A program made the translations under genes and the position numbers. This document shows, one piece after another, positions 1 through 7,663 of a DNA stretch of 41,674 nt (positions are counted from its first letter, which is position 1; each line of letters opens with the position of its first letter). The notes beneath the pieces are model-generated. The model made no database searches. It was not told the DNA's origin and saw only the letters and a program-made list of their open reading frames with translations. The DNA comes from Gammaproteobacteria bacterium. Lineage in GTDB: Bacteria; Pseudomonadota; Gammaproteobacteria; Ga0077536. Location: NCBI GenBank assembly GCA_009692265.1, contig SHZM01000030.1, positions 1 to 41,674 on the forward strand, read 5' to 3'.

Positions 1-62
1 TCAAGGCACTCCGGTAGCAGCGTGCTTTGATTCCGAGAATCCCCTTCGATAAATCGCTTCAT
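1..62 (-). CDS. IS1182-family transposase, N-terminal fragment (cut by window edge)
   Basis: Read on the minus strand from an ATG at 60-62, this gives 20 codons beginning MKRFIEG and continuing with a TLLPECL motif, the usual opening of IS1182-family DDE transposases. The rest lies beyond the left edge. A GGGGAG stretch about 11 bases upstream of the ATG can serve as ribosome binding site. The end of the element should lie a little to the right, perhaps near the stretch at 124-140, but the partner inverted repeat is outside the window, so the boundary is not fixed. The family call rests on recall of the motif. Confidence 0.72.
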   Translation of the reverse strand, partial: MKRFIEGDSRNQSTLLPECL

Positions 63-142
63 CGCTAACTCGCTCCCCACCACGATGAAGCTATGATCTC
101 ATAGTCAAGATCCGTTGCCGATCGTTTTCACACACCCTCGGC

Positions 143-161
143 CAGTAGGCAACGCCTACTG
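143..161. other. Perfect 8-bp hairpin near the insertion-sequence end
   Basis: CAGTAGGC at 143-150 is followed by a three-base loop and its exact complement at 154-161. It lies in the roughly 280-bp stretch between the transposase start and the next gene. It could be part of the insertion-sequence end or a transcription barrier. There is no T-run on either side. I see nothing else in 63-342. Confidence 0.35.
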
Positions 162-342
162 CACCGCAGCGAGGTACAGCGATTCGCCGACCAATGTCCA
201 ATAAATCGAGCCGTGGTGTTCTCGATTCAAATGCCTTGCGAGGCTTGCAGGAACCGTCTGCATCGCTGAGTGATAATGCACCCTCCCGCGTACGCGCGCG
301 CGAGAAAACTGAAATTTGCAAAACGAACTATTGGAAAAATAT

Positions 343-579
343 ATGGCTAACGGCTGGACCGCAGAACGACGAGCCCGTCAAGCGATGCTGATACACCGGT
401 GGAAACCTTGGGACCAATCCAGCGGCCCGACCACGCCACAAGGTAAAACTAAAGCTCGTCGCAACGCCTACAAAGGCGAAACACGTGGAATTCTTCGGTC
501 ACTCGCGGCAGCACTTCGTCAAGAAAGGAAGATGACTGACCCTTCGCCCGCGCGCCGCCACCCGCATTGCCGGGCCTGA
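343..579 (+). CDS. Small conserved protein of unknown function
   Basis: This is a 78-residue basic protein. Its core reads RWKPWDQSSGPTTPQGK followed by RRNAYKG, a pattern I recognise from small uncharacterised proteins scattered through proteobacterial genomes (RW-PWE-STGP-TPEGK). I chose the ATG at 343 over the upstream TTG at 316 because GGAAA sits at suitable distance before 343 and the conserved part begins just after it. The protein is rich in Arg and Lys and has no signal peptide or membrane segment. The last 15 or so residues look unconserved and may reflect a shifted stop. No function is known to me. Confidence 0.5.
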   Translation: MANGWTAERRARQAMLIHRWKPWDQSSGPTTPQGKTKARRNAYKGETRGILRSLAAALRQERKMTDPSPARRHPHCRA

Positions 580-857
580 AGGAACCAGGCTGACGGCGGC
601 CCCCTCTCCGACGCATGGAGGCGAAGCTGGCCTGACACCACCCGGCACGGTGTCACTCACGCCGGCGGGCCCGCGACGACGCGATGCCCCCGGACGAACC
701 GCTCACTCCACGCCGCTTGACCTATTCGTTCCCCAAAACCTTGCTGGAAACCCAACATCAGCGGCGGTCATGAGCGCCATTCGTTCCAAGGCGCCAGCGT
801 GAAACGTCGCACTTTCAACCGCGATTTCGAGGTGGACTGCGTTTATGCTGCCTATAC
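580..857. other. GC-rich spacer, no gene seen
   Basis: Open frames here are overlaps with the patatin gene or compositional. A small hairpin (TGACACC at 633-639, GGTGTCA at 649-655, nine-base loop) could end transcription of the small upstream gene, but it has no T-run. Confidence 0.3.
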
Positions 858-1781
858 TCACCGAAGCACCGGCACCGTTATACCTAGTGGGTATGCACCG
901 CCAATGGTTCGGGAAAATCGGTACGCTCCAAACCCACCGGTATGGAGCCACTGTCTCGTAGCGTCGCGCGCGGTCGCGATGAGTTCGGCGCCGTGGGAAT
1001 AATCGTAAGCAGAGCATGACATCGGGCACAGCGGCGGCACCACATAGATTTGCGCCGTCTTCGAATGATGCGCAAAGTCTTGGCGTAGTTGGCGTGCGCC
1101 GATCAGGGTGATTGCATGCATGGCGCGCCCAATCGGATGCGTGGGGATTGCTTGCTGCACGCAGGTGAAACCACAGGGTAGTACGATGAGGCGTGTTGCA
1201 CCCAAGCGGCACGCGGCTTCTATTGGCGATCCGACGGCGACGGCACCGTCAACTAAGATTTGTTGATTGATCGTTACTGGTGGAAATACACCGGGGATCG
1301 CAGCGCTTGCCAGTATGGCATCAATCACTTTGCCCTCTGCAAACAATACGTCCTCGCCGGTGTATTGGTCGGCGGCCACGATACTCAGCGGGACGCGCGT
1401 CGCGCTGATTTCGCGATAGGGCAACTCGCGACTCAGCAGTGCGCGCAAACGATGTGGTTCAACCAAGTAGTTGCGCAGCCCCACTAAACCTAACACGGTC
1501 GACCACGAAATCCCCAGTACATCACGGGTCCGCAGTTGGCTCCACAGCGTCGCCATCGCGCGTACCATGGTTAGTGAAGGGTCAAAGGCAAAAAACGCAC
1601 TGTTAATAGCGCCCGCCGACACGCCAACGACCAAGTCAGGAGAGATACCGGCCTCCATCAACTCCCACAGCATGCCGACTTGTATAGCGCCCAAGCTGCC
1701 GCCACCGGAGAGTACGAAAGCAGTTTTTGGAGTCGAAATTTTTATTCTCCGTCGTTTCTTATGAACTCGCTCAGCCTGCAA
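858..1781 (-). CDS. Patatin-like phospholipase (RssA/YchK type)
   Basis: This is a 307-residue cytosolic-type patatin domain, expected to hydrolyse acyl esters of lipids with a Ser-Asp dyad. The oxyanion loop SGGGSLGA is near residues 25-32, the nucleophile elbow GVSAG has Ser at about 55, and the DGA motif has the catalytic Asp at about 178. No signal peptide is visible. The start is unclear: the frame opens with TTG at 1779-1781 and has no ATG before the domain. A GGAG lies just upstream of an ATT codon near residue 15, so translation may begin there. It follows bufC on the same strand after 165 bp, so co-transcription is possible but not shown. Confidence 0.85.
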   Translation of the reverse strand: MQAERVHKKRRRIKISTPKTAFVLSGGGSLGAIQVGMLWELMEAGISPDLVVGVSAGAINSAFFAFDPSLTMVRAMATLWSQLRTRDVLGISWSTVLGLVGLRNYLVEPHRLRALLSRELPYREISATRVPLSIVAADQYTGEDVLFAEGKVIDAILASAAIPGVFPPVTINQQILVDGAVAVGSPIEAACRLGATRLIVLPCGFTCVQQAIPTHPIGRAMHAITLIGARQLRQDFAHHSKTAQIYVVPPLCPMSCSAYDYSHGAELIATARDATRQWLHTGGFGAYRFSRTIGGAYPLGITVPVLR

Positions 1782-1946
1782 ACAGCTAATCGATTTTCGG
1801 GAAGTTTAGCTCTCGACCCAATTTCACACCCGCGATGCGACCTTGGTGCCGAGCGGTCTTGTAGGCATGGTAAGCAACGATCGCTGTGCGCAGGAAGTTT
1901 CCTTAAGGATTTGCGCGATTTCGTGCTTGCACGAAACCGATGCACG

Positions 1947-2765
1947 TTATTTTGTAGAATTGAAAGGCGATGGTTGTGTCGCGCACGCCCCAACCCCACA
2001 ACCAATCAACCATTGCTCGTGCAACCACGTTCGCAACAATTCCGCGGCGCGCATACCCACGGCATCTTCCGCGTGCTGCCGCGAGAGGCCCTCGCATAGC
2101 GTGCCGAAGTCTGCGCCATTTTGTGCTACGCAAATAGCGCTTCGTTCGTCCTCGGGTAGCGCGCGATAAAACACGCGGAGATCTCGCCGCCATACCGCAA
2201 CGTGTTGCGGCGCTGGTAAAACCTCAGCGGGCGGCATGGGTTCCCCGCGCTCGTCTGCGCGCTTCATGTCTAGTACGTTGGAGGAAATCGCAAATACCTG
2301 CAGTGCAGGATGAAACTTGAATACAAGTTCGGACCAACGCTCAGGTAAAATCTGACTGAAATAACCTTCATCGATTGGCGCTGCATCAACTGCGTCGAAA
2401 GCTAAGGTAATGGCCCAATCTAATTTCGCCATGTCAACGGCGTGGGGCAGTTCACGGTAAGCCGCGATCCCCGCCATGAATTTCGGCAACTCCTGCCCCA
2501 CCCAGCGCGCGTTGTAATGGATAGAGGGGTAGGCTGCGATGTACTGTCGTCCTAAGGTTTCAAATGCGTCCTCGCCTAACAAGGCGGCGAGACCAATATA
2601 GTCCTTACCTAACACTTCCAGCAGCCGGGAATAATATCCGTGGCTGTATACCGCGATCCGGCGCGCCGCGCTCTGAGCAGTATCCGCACGGACCAAGGCA
2701 TGAACCCCTGGTGCGCCGGTGAGGATAAAATGTTGCAGATCACGCTGAAGAATTGCGAGGTTCAT
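1947..2765 (-). CDS. bufC: BufC-like partner protein of the MNIO enzyme (DUF2063 N-terminal domain)
   Basis: The 272-residue protein opens with a QRDLQHFILTG stretch typical of DUF2063, the domain found beside MNIO (DUF692) enzymes and thought to present the precursor peptide. The first 100 or so residues form the DUF2063 part; the rest is the usual C-terminal region with an APIDEGYF segment. I place the start at the ATG at 2763-2765, two bases after the bufB stop; a GTG at 2775-2777 is the alternative. The tight coupling to bufB implies a stoichiometric partner. Family identity is read from sequence; the role in peptide maturation is known for related bufferin and methanobactin systems and inferred here. 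Confidence 0.85.
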   Translation of the reverse strand: MNLAILQRDLQHFILTGAPGVHALVRADTAQSAARRIAVYSHGYYSRLLEVLGKDYIGLAALLGEDAFETLGRQYIAAYPSIHYNARWVGQELPKFMAGIAAYRELPHAVDMAKLDWAITLAFDAVDAAPIDEGYFSQILPERWSELVFKFHPALQVFAISSNVLDMKRADERGEPMPPAEVLPAPQHVAVWRRDLRVFYRALPEDERSAICVAQNGADFGTLCEGLSRQHAEDAVGMRAAELLRTWLHEQWLIGCGVGACATQPSPFNSTK

Positions 2766-2767
2766 GC

Positions 2768-3589
2768 TTAGCGGCACACCTGGTGTGCAATCTCTCGTGC
2801 AGTACCGAGTTCCGACAAAAGTGTCGCCAGCGGAGGCACATTCGCATCGCGCTCAATCATCGTCGCCACCATCCCGCAGTGTTGATAGGTTAGTTTAAGC
2901 AGACTCCACACCGCGTTGGCGACCGAGGCATCGTGGGTATCAACTATCAAATCACCTTGATCGTCATGTCCTGCAATATGGAGTTGCTTCACGCGCTGCG
3001 GGTTTATCGCCTCAATGTAGCGCGCAGGGTCGAAGCCGTGGTTGCGGCTACTGACATAGACGTTATTGACATCGAGCAAAATAAAACAATCGGCTTGCTC
3101 GGCGACCGCATTCAAAAATTCCCATTCGGACATTTGCGAACAGCGGTAATCGATATAGCTGGAGACGTTCTCCAATAAGATTGGTCGCTGCAGGTAGTCT
3201 TGCACTTGTTTCACACGCGCAACGACGTGCGTTAAAGCTTCTTCCGTATAGGGCAACGGCATTAAATCGTGCAGGTTAATGCCTTCAACGCCGGTCCAAC
3301 AAAGATGATCGGAGATCCATTCCGGCTCGACGTTTTGTGCGAGGTCGCGCAGCGCGCAGAGATAATTAGTATTTAACGGGTCCGTGCTGCCGATCGATAG
3401 CGATACCCCGTGCATGACCATCGGGAACTGTTCGCGCAAGCGCGTTAAATAATGCCTAGGCTTGCCGCCAGGCACTAAGTAATTCTCGGACAGGATTTCT
3501 AACCATTCGACCTCTGAGGTTGTGGCCAGCAAATCGTCGTAATGCTCAACCCTTGCTCCGAGTCCAAAGCCTAGCGTGTGAACAGACAT
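2768..3589 (-). CDS. bufB: MNIO-family peptide-modifying enzyme (DUF692), BufB-like
   Basis: This 273-residue enzyme belongs to the multinuclear non-haem iron oxygenases, TIM-barrel enzymes that modify cysteines of ribosomal peptides (MbnB, HvfB, BufB). Metal-ligand motifs are visible in order: HGVSLSIGS, the ILLENVSS segment, FILLDVNNVYVS, QLHIAGH, VDTHDAS and MIERDAN, giving His, Glu, Asp and Asn ligands. I chose the ATG at 3587-3589 (MSVHTLGFGLG). The longer frame to 3619 would run through a hairpin and lacks conserved sequence. It lies 69 bp after bufA and two bases before bufC. Predicted substrate: the Cys-rich peptide of bufA. Confidence 0.9.
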   Translation of the reverse strand: MSVHTLGFGLGARVEHYDDLLATTSEVEWLEILSENYLVPGGKPRHYLTRLREQFPMVMHGVSLSIGSTDPLNTNYLCALRDLAQNVEPEWISDHLCWTGVEGINLHDLMPLPYTEEALTHVVARVKQVQDYLQRPILLENVSSYIDYRCSQMSEWEFLNAVAEQADCFILLDVNNVYVSSRNHGFDPARYIEAINPQRVKQLHIAGHDDQGDLIVDTHDASVANAVWSLLKLTYQHCGMVATMIERDANVPPLATLLSELGTAREIAHQVCR

Positions 3590-3609
3590 GCAGGATAAAA
3601 GGCGCGCAA

Positions 3610-3651
3610 CAATTGCCAACCGCTCGCCAGTAAGGCGGCGGTTGGCAATTG
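3610..3651 (-). terminator. Strong hairpin between bufA and bufB (attenuator or mRNA-stabilising)
   Basis: CAATTGCCAACCGC at 3610-3623 is perfectly complementary to 3638-3651 (14 bp). Inside, CGCC at 3625-3628 pairs with GGCG at 3634-3637, leaving a five-base loop. Read on the minus strand it follows the bufA stop by 7 bases. A short T-run (CCTTTTA) lies after the stem, about a dozen bases beyond it, too far for a classic strong terminator. It may be a partial terminator or a 3' stabiliser that makes precursor mRNA exceed enzyme mRNA. Confidence 0.7.
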
Positions 3652-3658
3652 ATCGTGA

Positions 3659-3916
3659 CTAGCCTTTGACGGTAGCTTGCGCTGCGGTGCAGTCTTCAGC
3701 TGATTGTTGCATCGTGAAGCCCTGACCTTTGCAGCCGTTTTGCCCCTTGCACGCATTGCTGGCTTGTTTGCACGCGCCGTGCCCCTTACACGCTGAGGAG
3801 CTATCGCATTTAACCGTGCCTGCCTCGTCCGCGAACGCGGGGGTTACTGTGGCTAGCGAGAAAAAGCCGGCAGCTGCAGTGGCCAACGCCACGCCAAGAA
3901 TTTTTGATCGATTCAT
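3659..3916 (-). CDS. bufA: Bufferin-type metallophore precursor, BufA2-like (Cys-rich, Sec-exported)
   Basis: This is an 85-residue precursor. A Sec signal peptide covers about residues 1-30 and ends in TPAFA before DEAG. The mature part has six Cys in repeated CKG-type units (ACKGHG, ACKQAS, ACKGQN, GCKGQGF) spaced mostly five residues apart, the signature of BufA2-type bufferins, which bind copper after MNIO-catalysed Cys modification and act in the periplasm. The start is the ATG at 3914-3916 because AGGA lies 8 bases upstream; the ATG at 3925 abuts that site. There is no EGKCG motif as in the DUF2282 class. The metal and the modification are inferred from the family. Confidence 0.88.
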   Translation of the reverse strand: MNRSKILGVALATAAAGFFSLATVTPAFADEAGTVKCDSSSACKGHGACKQASNACKGQNGCKGQGFTMQQSAEDCTAAQATVKG

Positions 3917-4354
3917 GAGGACCATCCTTTAAAGAAGAAATTGTTGACCTAAACATAGTGTCGCGAATTCAAATCCGCCGAATGCATTAGGCGTCCGCAT
4001 GCCTAACTGGTAGATGAATCGGAAGCCGTGACCTATGTTAGAACCCAATACGATCCAGCAGCGAATTTGGATGCACAAATAGCGAAAATAAATTTTTGCG
4101 CGGCAGCCTATACAGCCGCGCGCATTTCCGCGATGTTAAGCGGCAAGCGTTCTCTAGATTCATTGGAAGGTCGCTGGTTGAAAGCCTGACGTTTTCCGTA
4201 TGGATCCGAGACCTGCCACGACGACACCGCCTTTGGCTCGGACACCGATTGTGCTGCGCACGGTTCCACTTGCTTATTCCACCGACATTACGTTTGGGGC
4301 CTAGCGGCGGAATTCTAAGCAGCGATTTTTTACAAGATTTGGGGGTATTTCGTC
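3917..4354. promoter_or_regulatory. Divergent control region between bufA and doxX
   Basis: This 438-bp stretch must hold the promoters of bufA (leftward) and doxX (rightward). The bufA-proximal part around 3930-3990 is AT-richer and contains a TATGTT on the minus strand, but without a well-placed -35, so I do not name a sigma factor. Open frames here on both strands have no recognisable content. Confidence 0.3.
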
Positions 4355-4810
4355 GTGTTTCCCACTGCCCGCGCACTACTGGAATGGTTTTTCGCCACTT
4401 GCCGCCGCCTCGAGTGGGCCGGGCCGCTGCTGATGCGACTGTTCTTCGGTTATTTCTGGTTAGAGACCGGTTGGGCAAAACTTCACAATTTGGATGGCTT
4501 TACGGAACGTTTTGTAGGTTGGGGCATTCCGTTTCCGGCCTTTAGCGCCACCTTGTCCGCGTGGACTGAGCTGGTCGGCGGTGGCCTAATCATGCTCGGT
4601 CTATTCACCCGGCTCACCACGGTACCCATGATCATTAACATGGTCGTCGCGATTGCCCTCGTGGTAATTAACGATGTTCACTCGTTCGATGAATTCATCG
4701 AGTTGATCGAGTTTTCGTACATCCTGATCTTCTTTTGGTTAATGGTTGCGGGCCCGGGGCGTATCAGCGTAGATGCATGGCTCACACGTCTGTTCGCACA
4801 TAAACCGTAA
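4355..4810 (+). CDS. DoxX family membrane protein (HvfX-like)
   Basis: This is a 151-residue protein with four predicted membrane segments (about 22-40, 63-83, 90-106, 118-137), starting with the DoxX-type LLMRLFFGYFWLETGWAKL. The N-terminal helix is followed by a GWGIPFPAFSA loop and an ELVGGGLIMLGLFTR helix. The start is GTG at 4355 with GGGGGT eight bases upstream. DoxX proteins are frequent companions of MNIO operons (HvfX beside HvfABC); here it is divergent from bufABC. The function of such proteins in metallophore systems is unsettled; a redox or export role is possible. Confidence 0.85.
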   Translation: MFPTARALLEWFFATCRRLEWAGPLLMRLFFGYFWLETGWAKLHNLDGFTERFVGWGIPFPAFSATLSAWTELVGGGLIMLGLFTRLTTVPMIINMVVAIALVVINDVHSFDEFIELIEFSYILIFFWLMVAGPGRISVDAWLTRLFAHKP

Positions 4811-4850
4811 AATACGACTTCGAGCGACAGGTCTCTGGATTTGCCAAAGG

Positions 4851-4881
4851 CGTTTAACCCGAATCAAGATCGGGTTAAACG
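4851..4881 (+). terminator. Stem-loop after doxX
   Basis: CGTTTAACCCGA (4851-4862) and its exact complement (4870-4881) form a 12-bp stem with a seven-base loop, 41 bp after the doxX stop. There is no long T-run, only CTTT a few bases on, so it is a probable but not classic terminator. Confidence 0.55.
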
Positions 4882-4920
4882 ATAGGCTTTATGTCACGAA
4901 AAAGGTAAGCACCCAGGCAA

Positions 4921-5082
4921 ATGGTTGGTTTGAAGAAGATATCAGAGCCGGTTTTTTGCAGGTGCACCCCTTTCGCGGACGAGTATTTGCTAGGCGCGCT
5001 GGACTTGCTCACGCACTTGACCGGGCATCCGCTGCGGATTTCAGACGCCATCCATGCACTTGGCGATTGCGCATATGCTTGA
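4921..5082 (+). CDS. Possible small or decayed protein of unknown function
   Basis: An ATG at 4921 opens a 53-codon frame ending in TGA at 5080-5082. The middle reads as plausible protein (DEYLLGALDLLTHLTGHPLR, then ISDAIHALGDCAYA) rather than random code. An in-frame TAA lies 15 bases upstream, so it does not extend. The ribosome binding site is weak. It may be the tail of a decayed gene. I do not recognise it. It lies between the doxX stem-loop and the dead vapC, in a region where decay is common. Confidence 0.25.
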   Translation: MVGLKKISEPVFCRCTPFADEYLLGALDLLTHLTGHPLRISDAIHALGDCAYA

Positions 5083-5118
5083 ATTTGGAGTGTTCCTAGT
5101 AACTTTTGAAATTACGCT

Positions 5119-5547
5119 TCACGCGAATTTCTTCACGCCGGCTTTCTTTGCGGCCTTCTGGAGATCTTCGTCAAGCGTGGCAAGCGACATACCAGATCGC
5201 AACGCTAACTCAAGGTAAGAGGCGTCATAAGCGGACAGCTTGTAACGCCACGCCAGTTGAAGCGTATCGGATAATGCATGTGCGAATGTAACCGGATCCA
5301 CTTCGATATCTAAATCTTCCAGCATCTCAAGAAATTCGCCGCTCCGTGCTTCGGTCACCAACGCTTTTAACTCAGCCTTCGCGATGACGTTTGCTACCTC
5401 TAATCCCCACGTCATAGGCACAAGTGCGTTGGCAACTTTCATCGCATCAAGCACTGTGCCGGCATAAGCAAGCTCTTATGGCTTTCCGTCGCCGAAAAAC
5501 CAACTCATCGTCACTGAATTATCGAGGACAAGGTGTTGAAATCGTAC
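5119..5547 (-). pseudogene. VapC-type PIN toxin with internal stop
   Basis: Read on the minus strand, the frame from 5547 gives LVLDNSVTMSWFFGDGKP, then TAA at 5476-5478, then ELAYAGTVLDAMKVANALVP in the same frame and on to 5119. Together this is a whole PIN-domain RNase: first acidic residue in VLDNS, later ones in LSAYDASYLELA and LATLDEDLQKAA. One nonsense codon (probably from GAA or CAA) splits it. No ATG or GTG start is visible before the first part, where a TGA sits at 5548-5550. A short C-terminal product from GTG at 5454 is possible but lacks the first catalytic Asp. No recognisable antitoxin lies beside it. Confidence 0.75.
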
Positions 5548-5677
5548 TCAGGTACAGTGCCAAAATTCTGCGCTTTGCTTGAAACTTCTCTAACCTATTG
5601 GATTAGCATGCTTTCAGCTGATTTACCCTAATTTTCCCAACTCCAGGGTAATCAATAACTTAATGATTTCATTGGCT

Positions 5678-5722
<45 letters not shown>

Positions 5723-5967
5723 AATACCTACGTGATTCTAAAAATCTCTGTGTAGCCATCATGTAGTCAATCGGCGCGATTTCGCCCCCATACATTGTCA
5801 CCGCACACAGGCTCGTTTTCGTCGAAAAGGGTGGTTTTCCTTCCTAAACTTCTACGGGTGGGCCGGCAGCAAAACCGCGCGATCCGTTCAATTCCTGCGC
5901 GCGAGGTAAAGTGCTCGATTCCACCGAGTCGAGTGGTTATCCTTCCAGGACCCAGAGGATCCCGCGT

Positions 5968-7128
5968 ATGGCAACCGTCGCATCATCCCGCCGTCATGCA
6001 TCCGAAGCGTTCGTCGGAGCCATCGAGCGCGCAATTGGCGAATGCGGCGAGGTGGGGCTGCAGGTTGCGGTCTACCATCACGACGAACTGGTCGTCGACG
6101 CATGGGGCGGCATAGCCGACGAGACCACTGGGAGGAAAGTCGACGGCGACACGCTTTTCCCGGTGTTCTCGGTAGTGAAGGCGGTCACGGCGACCGCGCT
6201 GCATATTCAAGCGGAACGCGGACTAATCGAGTACGACCAGCCGATCGCGCGCTACTGGCCGGAGTTTGCCGCAGCGGGCAAGGAGCGCGCGACGATACGC
6301 GATGCCTTGAGCCATCGTCTGGGTATTCCGCAGATGCCGGCCGCCGTAACACCGGAATTGATGAGTGATTACGGCTGGATGGTCGAACAGCTGGCAGCGA
6401 TGACGCCGCGTTTCGCGCCAGGAACCGACAACGGCTACATGTGCTATACCTTCGGCTGGGTCATTGCGGAATGTGTGCGCCGGACCGATCCACAGCACAG
6501 ACCCTTCGGGACCTTCGTGCAGGAAGAGATCTGCGGGCCCCTCGGCATCACCGATTTGTGGATCGGAATTCCGGACCGCGTGGAATCGCGGATCGCGCGC
6601 ATCAAGAATTCCGTACCGCGCCCGTTGGCACCAGATCTGCCGATTTTTGCGGCGATTCCGCCTGCAGTCGCGACGGTTGAAGAAGTTTTCGGGCGCGCCG
6701 ACGTGAGGCGCTCTTGTCATCCGGGTGCGAACGGCATCATGAATGCTCGCAGTGCTGCGCGGTTTTTCGCCATGCTCGCGGGTGGTGGTGCACTGAACGG
6801 AGTTCGGCTGATATCCGAGCAGCGCGTGCGCGGGTTCTGCACCCCGCGACCGGATACTGATCGCGCCGACAGCATTCTCGGTATTCCGATACGGGTGGGC
6901 ACGGCCGGCTTTTGGCTGGGAGGAAATGTAAGCGCGGACTATCCTTATCGCCTGGTCGGGCGCAATCCCCGCATTTTGTTCCATCCGGGAGCGGGGGGCT
7001 CGATCGGCTGGGCGGATCCGGATGCGCGCCTCGCAATCGCCATCTGCCACAACCGGATGACCCACGCACCGAGCGAAGCCTTCGCGCCGATCCGCGAAGC
7101 TTTGGTCGAAATATTCGGCGTGGCATGA
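5968..7128 (+). CDS. Serine hydrolase of the beta-lactamase/esterase EstB type
   Basis: This 386-residue protein belongs to the class C beta-lactamase-like serine hydrolases (EstB, carboxylesterase family VIII). The nucleophile motif is S-V-V-K (Ser about 68, Lys about 71) where the family usually has S-x-x-K. The second motif, around Tyr 160 (CYTFGW), takes the place of Y-S-N. A late HPGAGGSIGW motif covers the third position (HxG). No signal peptide is seen, pointing to a cytosolic esterase or amidase rather than a secreted lactamase. The ATG at 5968 follows AGAGGA by eight bases. It is the first gene of a one-strand cluster to 9949. Confidence 0.85.
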   Translation: MATVASSRRHASEAFVGAIERAIGECGEVGLQVAVYHHDELVVDAWGGIADETTGRKVDGDTLFPVFSVVKAVTATALHIQAERGLIEYDQPIARYWPEFAAAGKERATIRDALSHRLGIPQMPAAVTPELMSDYGWMVEQLAAMTPRFAPGTDNGYMCYTFGWVIAECVRRTDPQHRPFGTFVQEEICGPLGITDLWIGIPDRVESRIARIKNSVPRPLAPDLPIFAAIPPAVATVEEVFGRADVRRSCHPGANGIMNARSAARFFAMLAGGGALNGVRLISEQRVRGFCTPRPDTDRADSILGIPIRVGTAGFWLGGNVSADYPYRLVGRNPRILFHPGAGGSIGWADPDARLAIAICHNRMTHAPSEAFAPIREALVEIFGVA

Positions 7129-7185
7129 AACGTGTGCAACGACCTGCGCGAGGGCCTCGGCAATGCGGCTGTTAGTCTGCGGGAT

Positions 7186-7620
7186 ATGGTGCCTGAAGCG
7201 GCCACGGTGATTGCGGCAGCCGGCGGCTGCCGGTGTCGCCAGGTGCGTTACCTCTGTCGCGCGGCGCCCGTGGCAGTGACGCTGTGCTACTGCCGTGATT
7301 GTCAGAGCTGGTCTGGCGGACCGTGCGGCAACTTCGCCATCATTCCCGCAGATGCAATGACGTTAACGGGCGCGACCAAGGTCTTCACGGCGCCGTGTGA
7401 CAGCGGACGCATCATGCACCGCGAGTTTTGTCCCAGCTGCGGCTCGCCGCTGTTCGCCCGCACCCCGCACCTGCTCGCCGTCGCGGTGGCAAGCTTTGAT
7501 GATCCCTCGCCGTTCAGACCGACCATGGCGATCTGGATGGATCGCGCACCGACGTGGGTACTGTTGCCCGACGATGTGGCGCGGTACCCTGGCAATCCCC
7601 CATTGTCATCCGGCGCATAG
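7186..7620 (+). CDS. GFA/CENP-V domain zinc protein, copy 1
   Basis: A 144-residue single-domain protein of the GFA (glutathione-dependent formaldehyde-activating enzyme-like) family. Zinc ligands are visible as GGCRC near the start, CYCRDC at about 34-39 and FCPSCGSPL at about 81-89. Most family members have no proven activity; adduct formation with aldehydes or zinc-dependent lyase action is suspected. The start is uncertain: ATG at 7186 has a weak CGGG just before it, and an in-frame GTG at 7132 would add 18 unconserved residues. It is the first of two GFA proteins around the CmcJ/NvfI-like gene. Confidence 0.82.
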   Translation: MVPEAATVIAAAGGCRCRQVRYLCRAAPVAVTLCYCRDCQSWSGGPCGNFAIIPADAMTLTGATKVFTAPCDSGRIMHREFCPSCGSPLFARTPHLLAVAVASFDDPSPFRPTMAIWMDRAPTWVLLPDDVARYPGNPPLSSGA

Positions 7621-7663
7621 CGATGTCGCGTGCGTCTCCAACCAGGATTCGGAAGGAGCGAGC

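Noticed and set aside
703..1212. Minus-strand frame of 169 codons overlapping the patatin gene
   Set aside because: Shadow of the patatin frame with no conserved features.
4096..4545. Long plus-strand frame upstream of and overlapping doxX
   Set aside because: It is out of frame with the clear DoxX protein, has Arg/Leu-rich random composition and no start site.
6223..7065. 280-codon minus-strand frame
   Set aside because: It is antisense to the serine hydrolase, whose motifs and ribosome binding site are clear; the frame stays open because of high GC.
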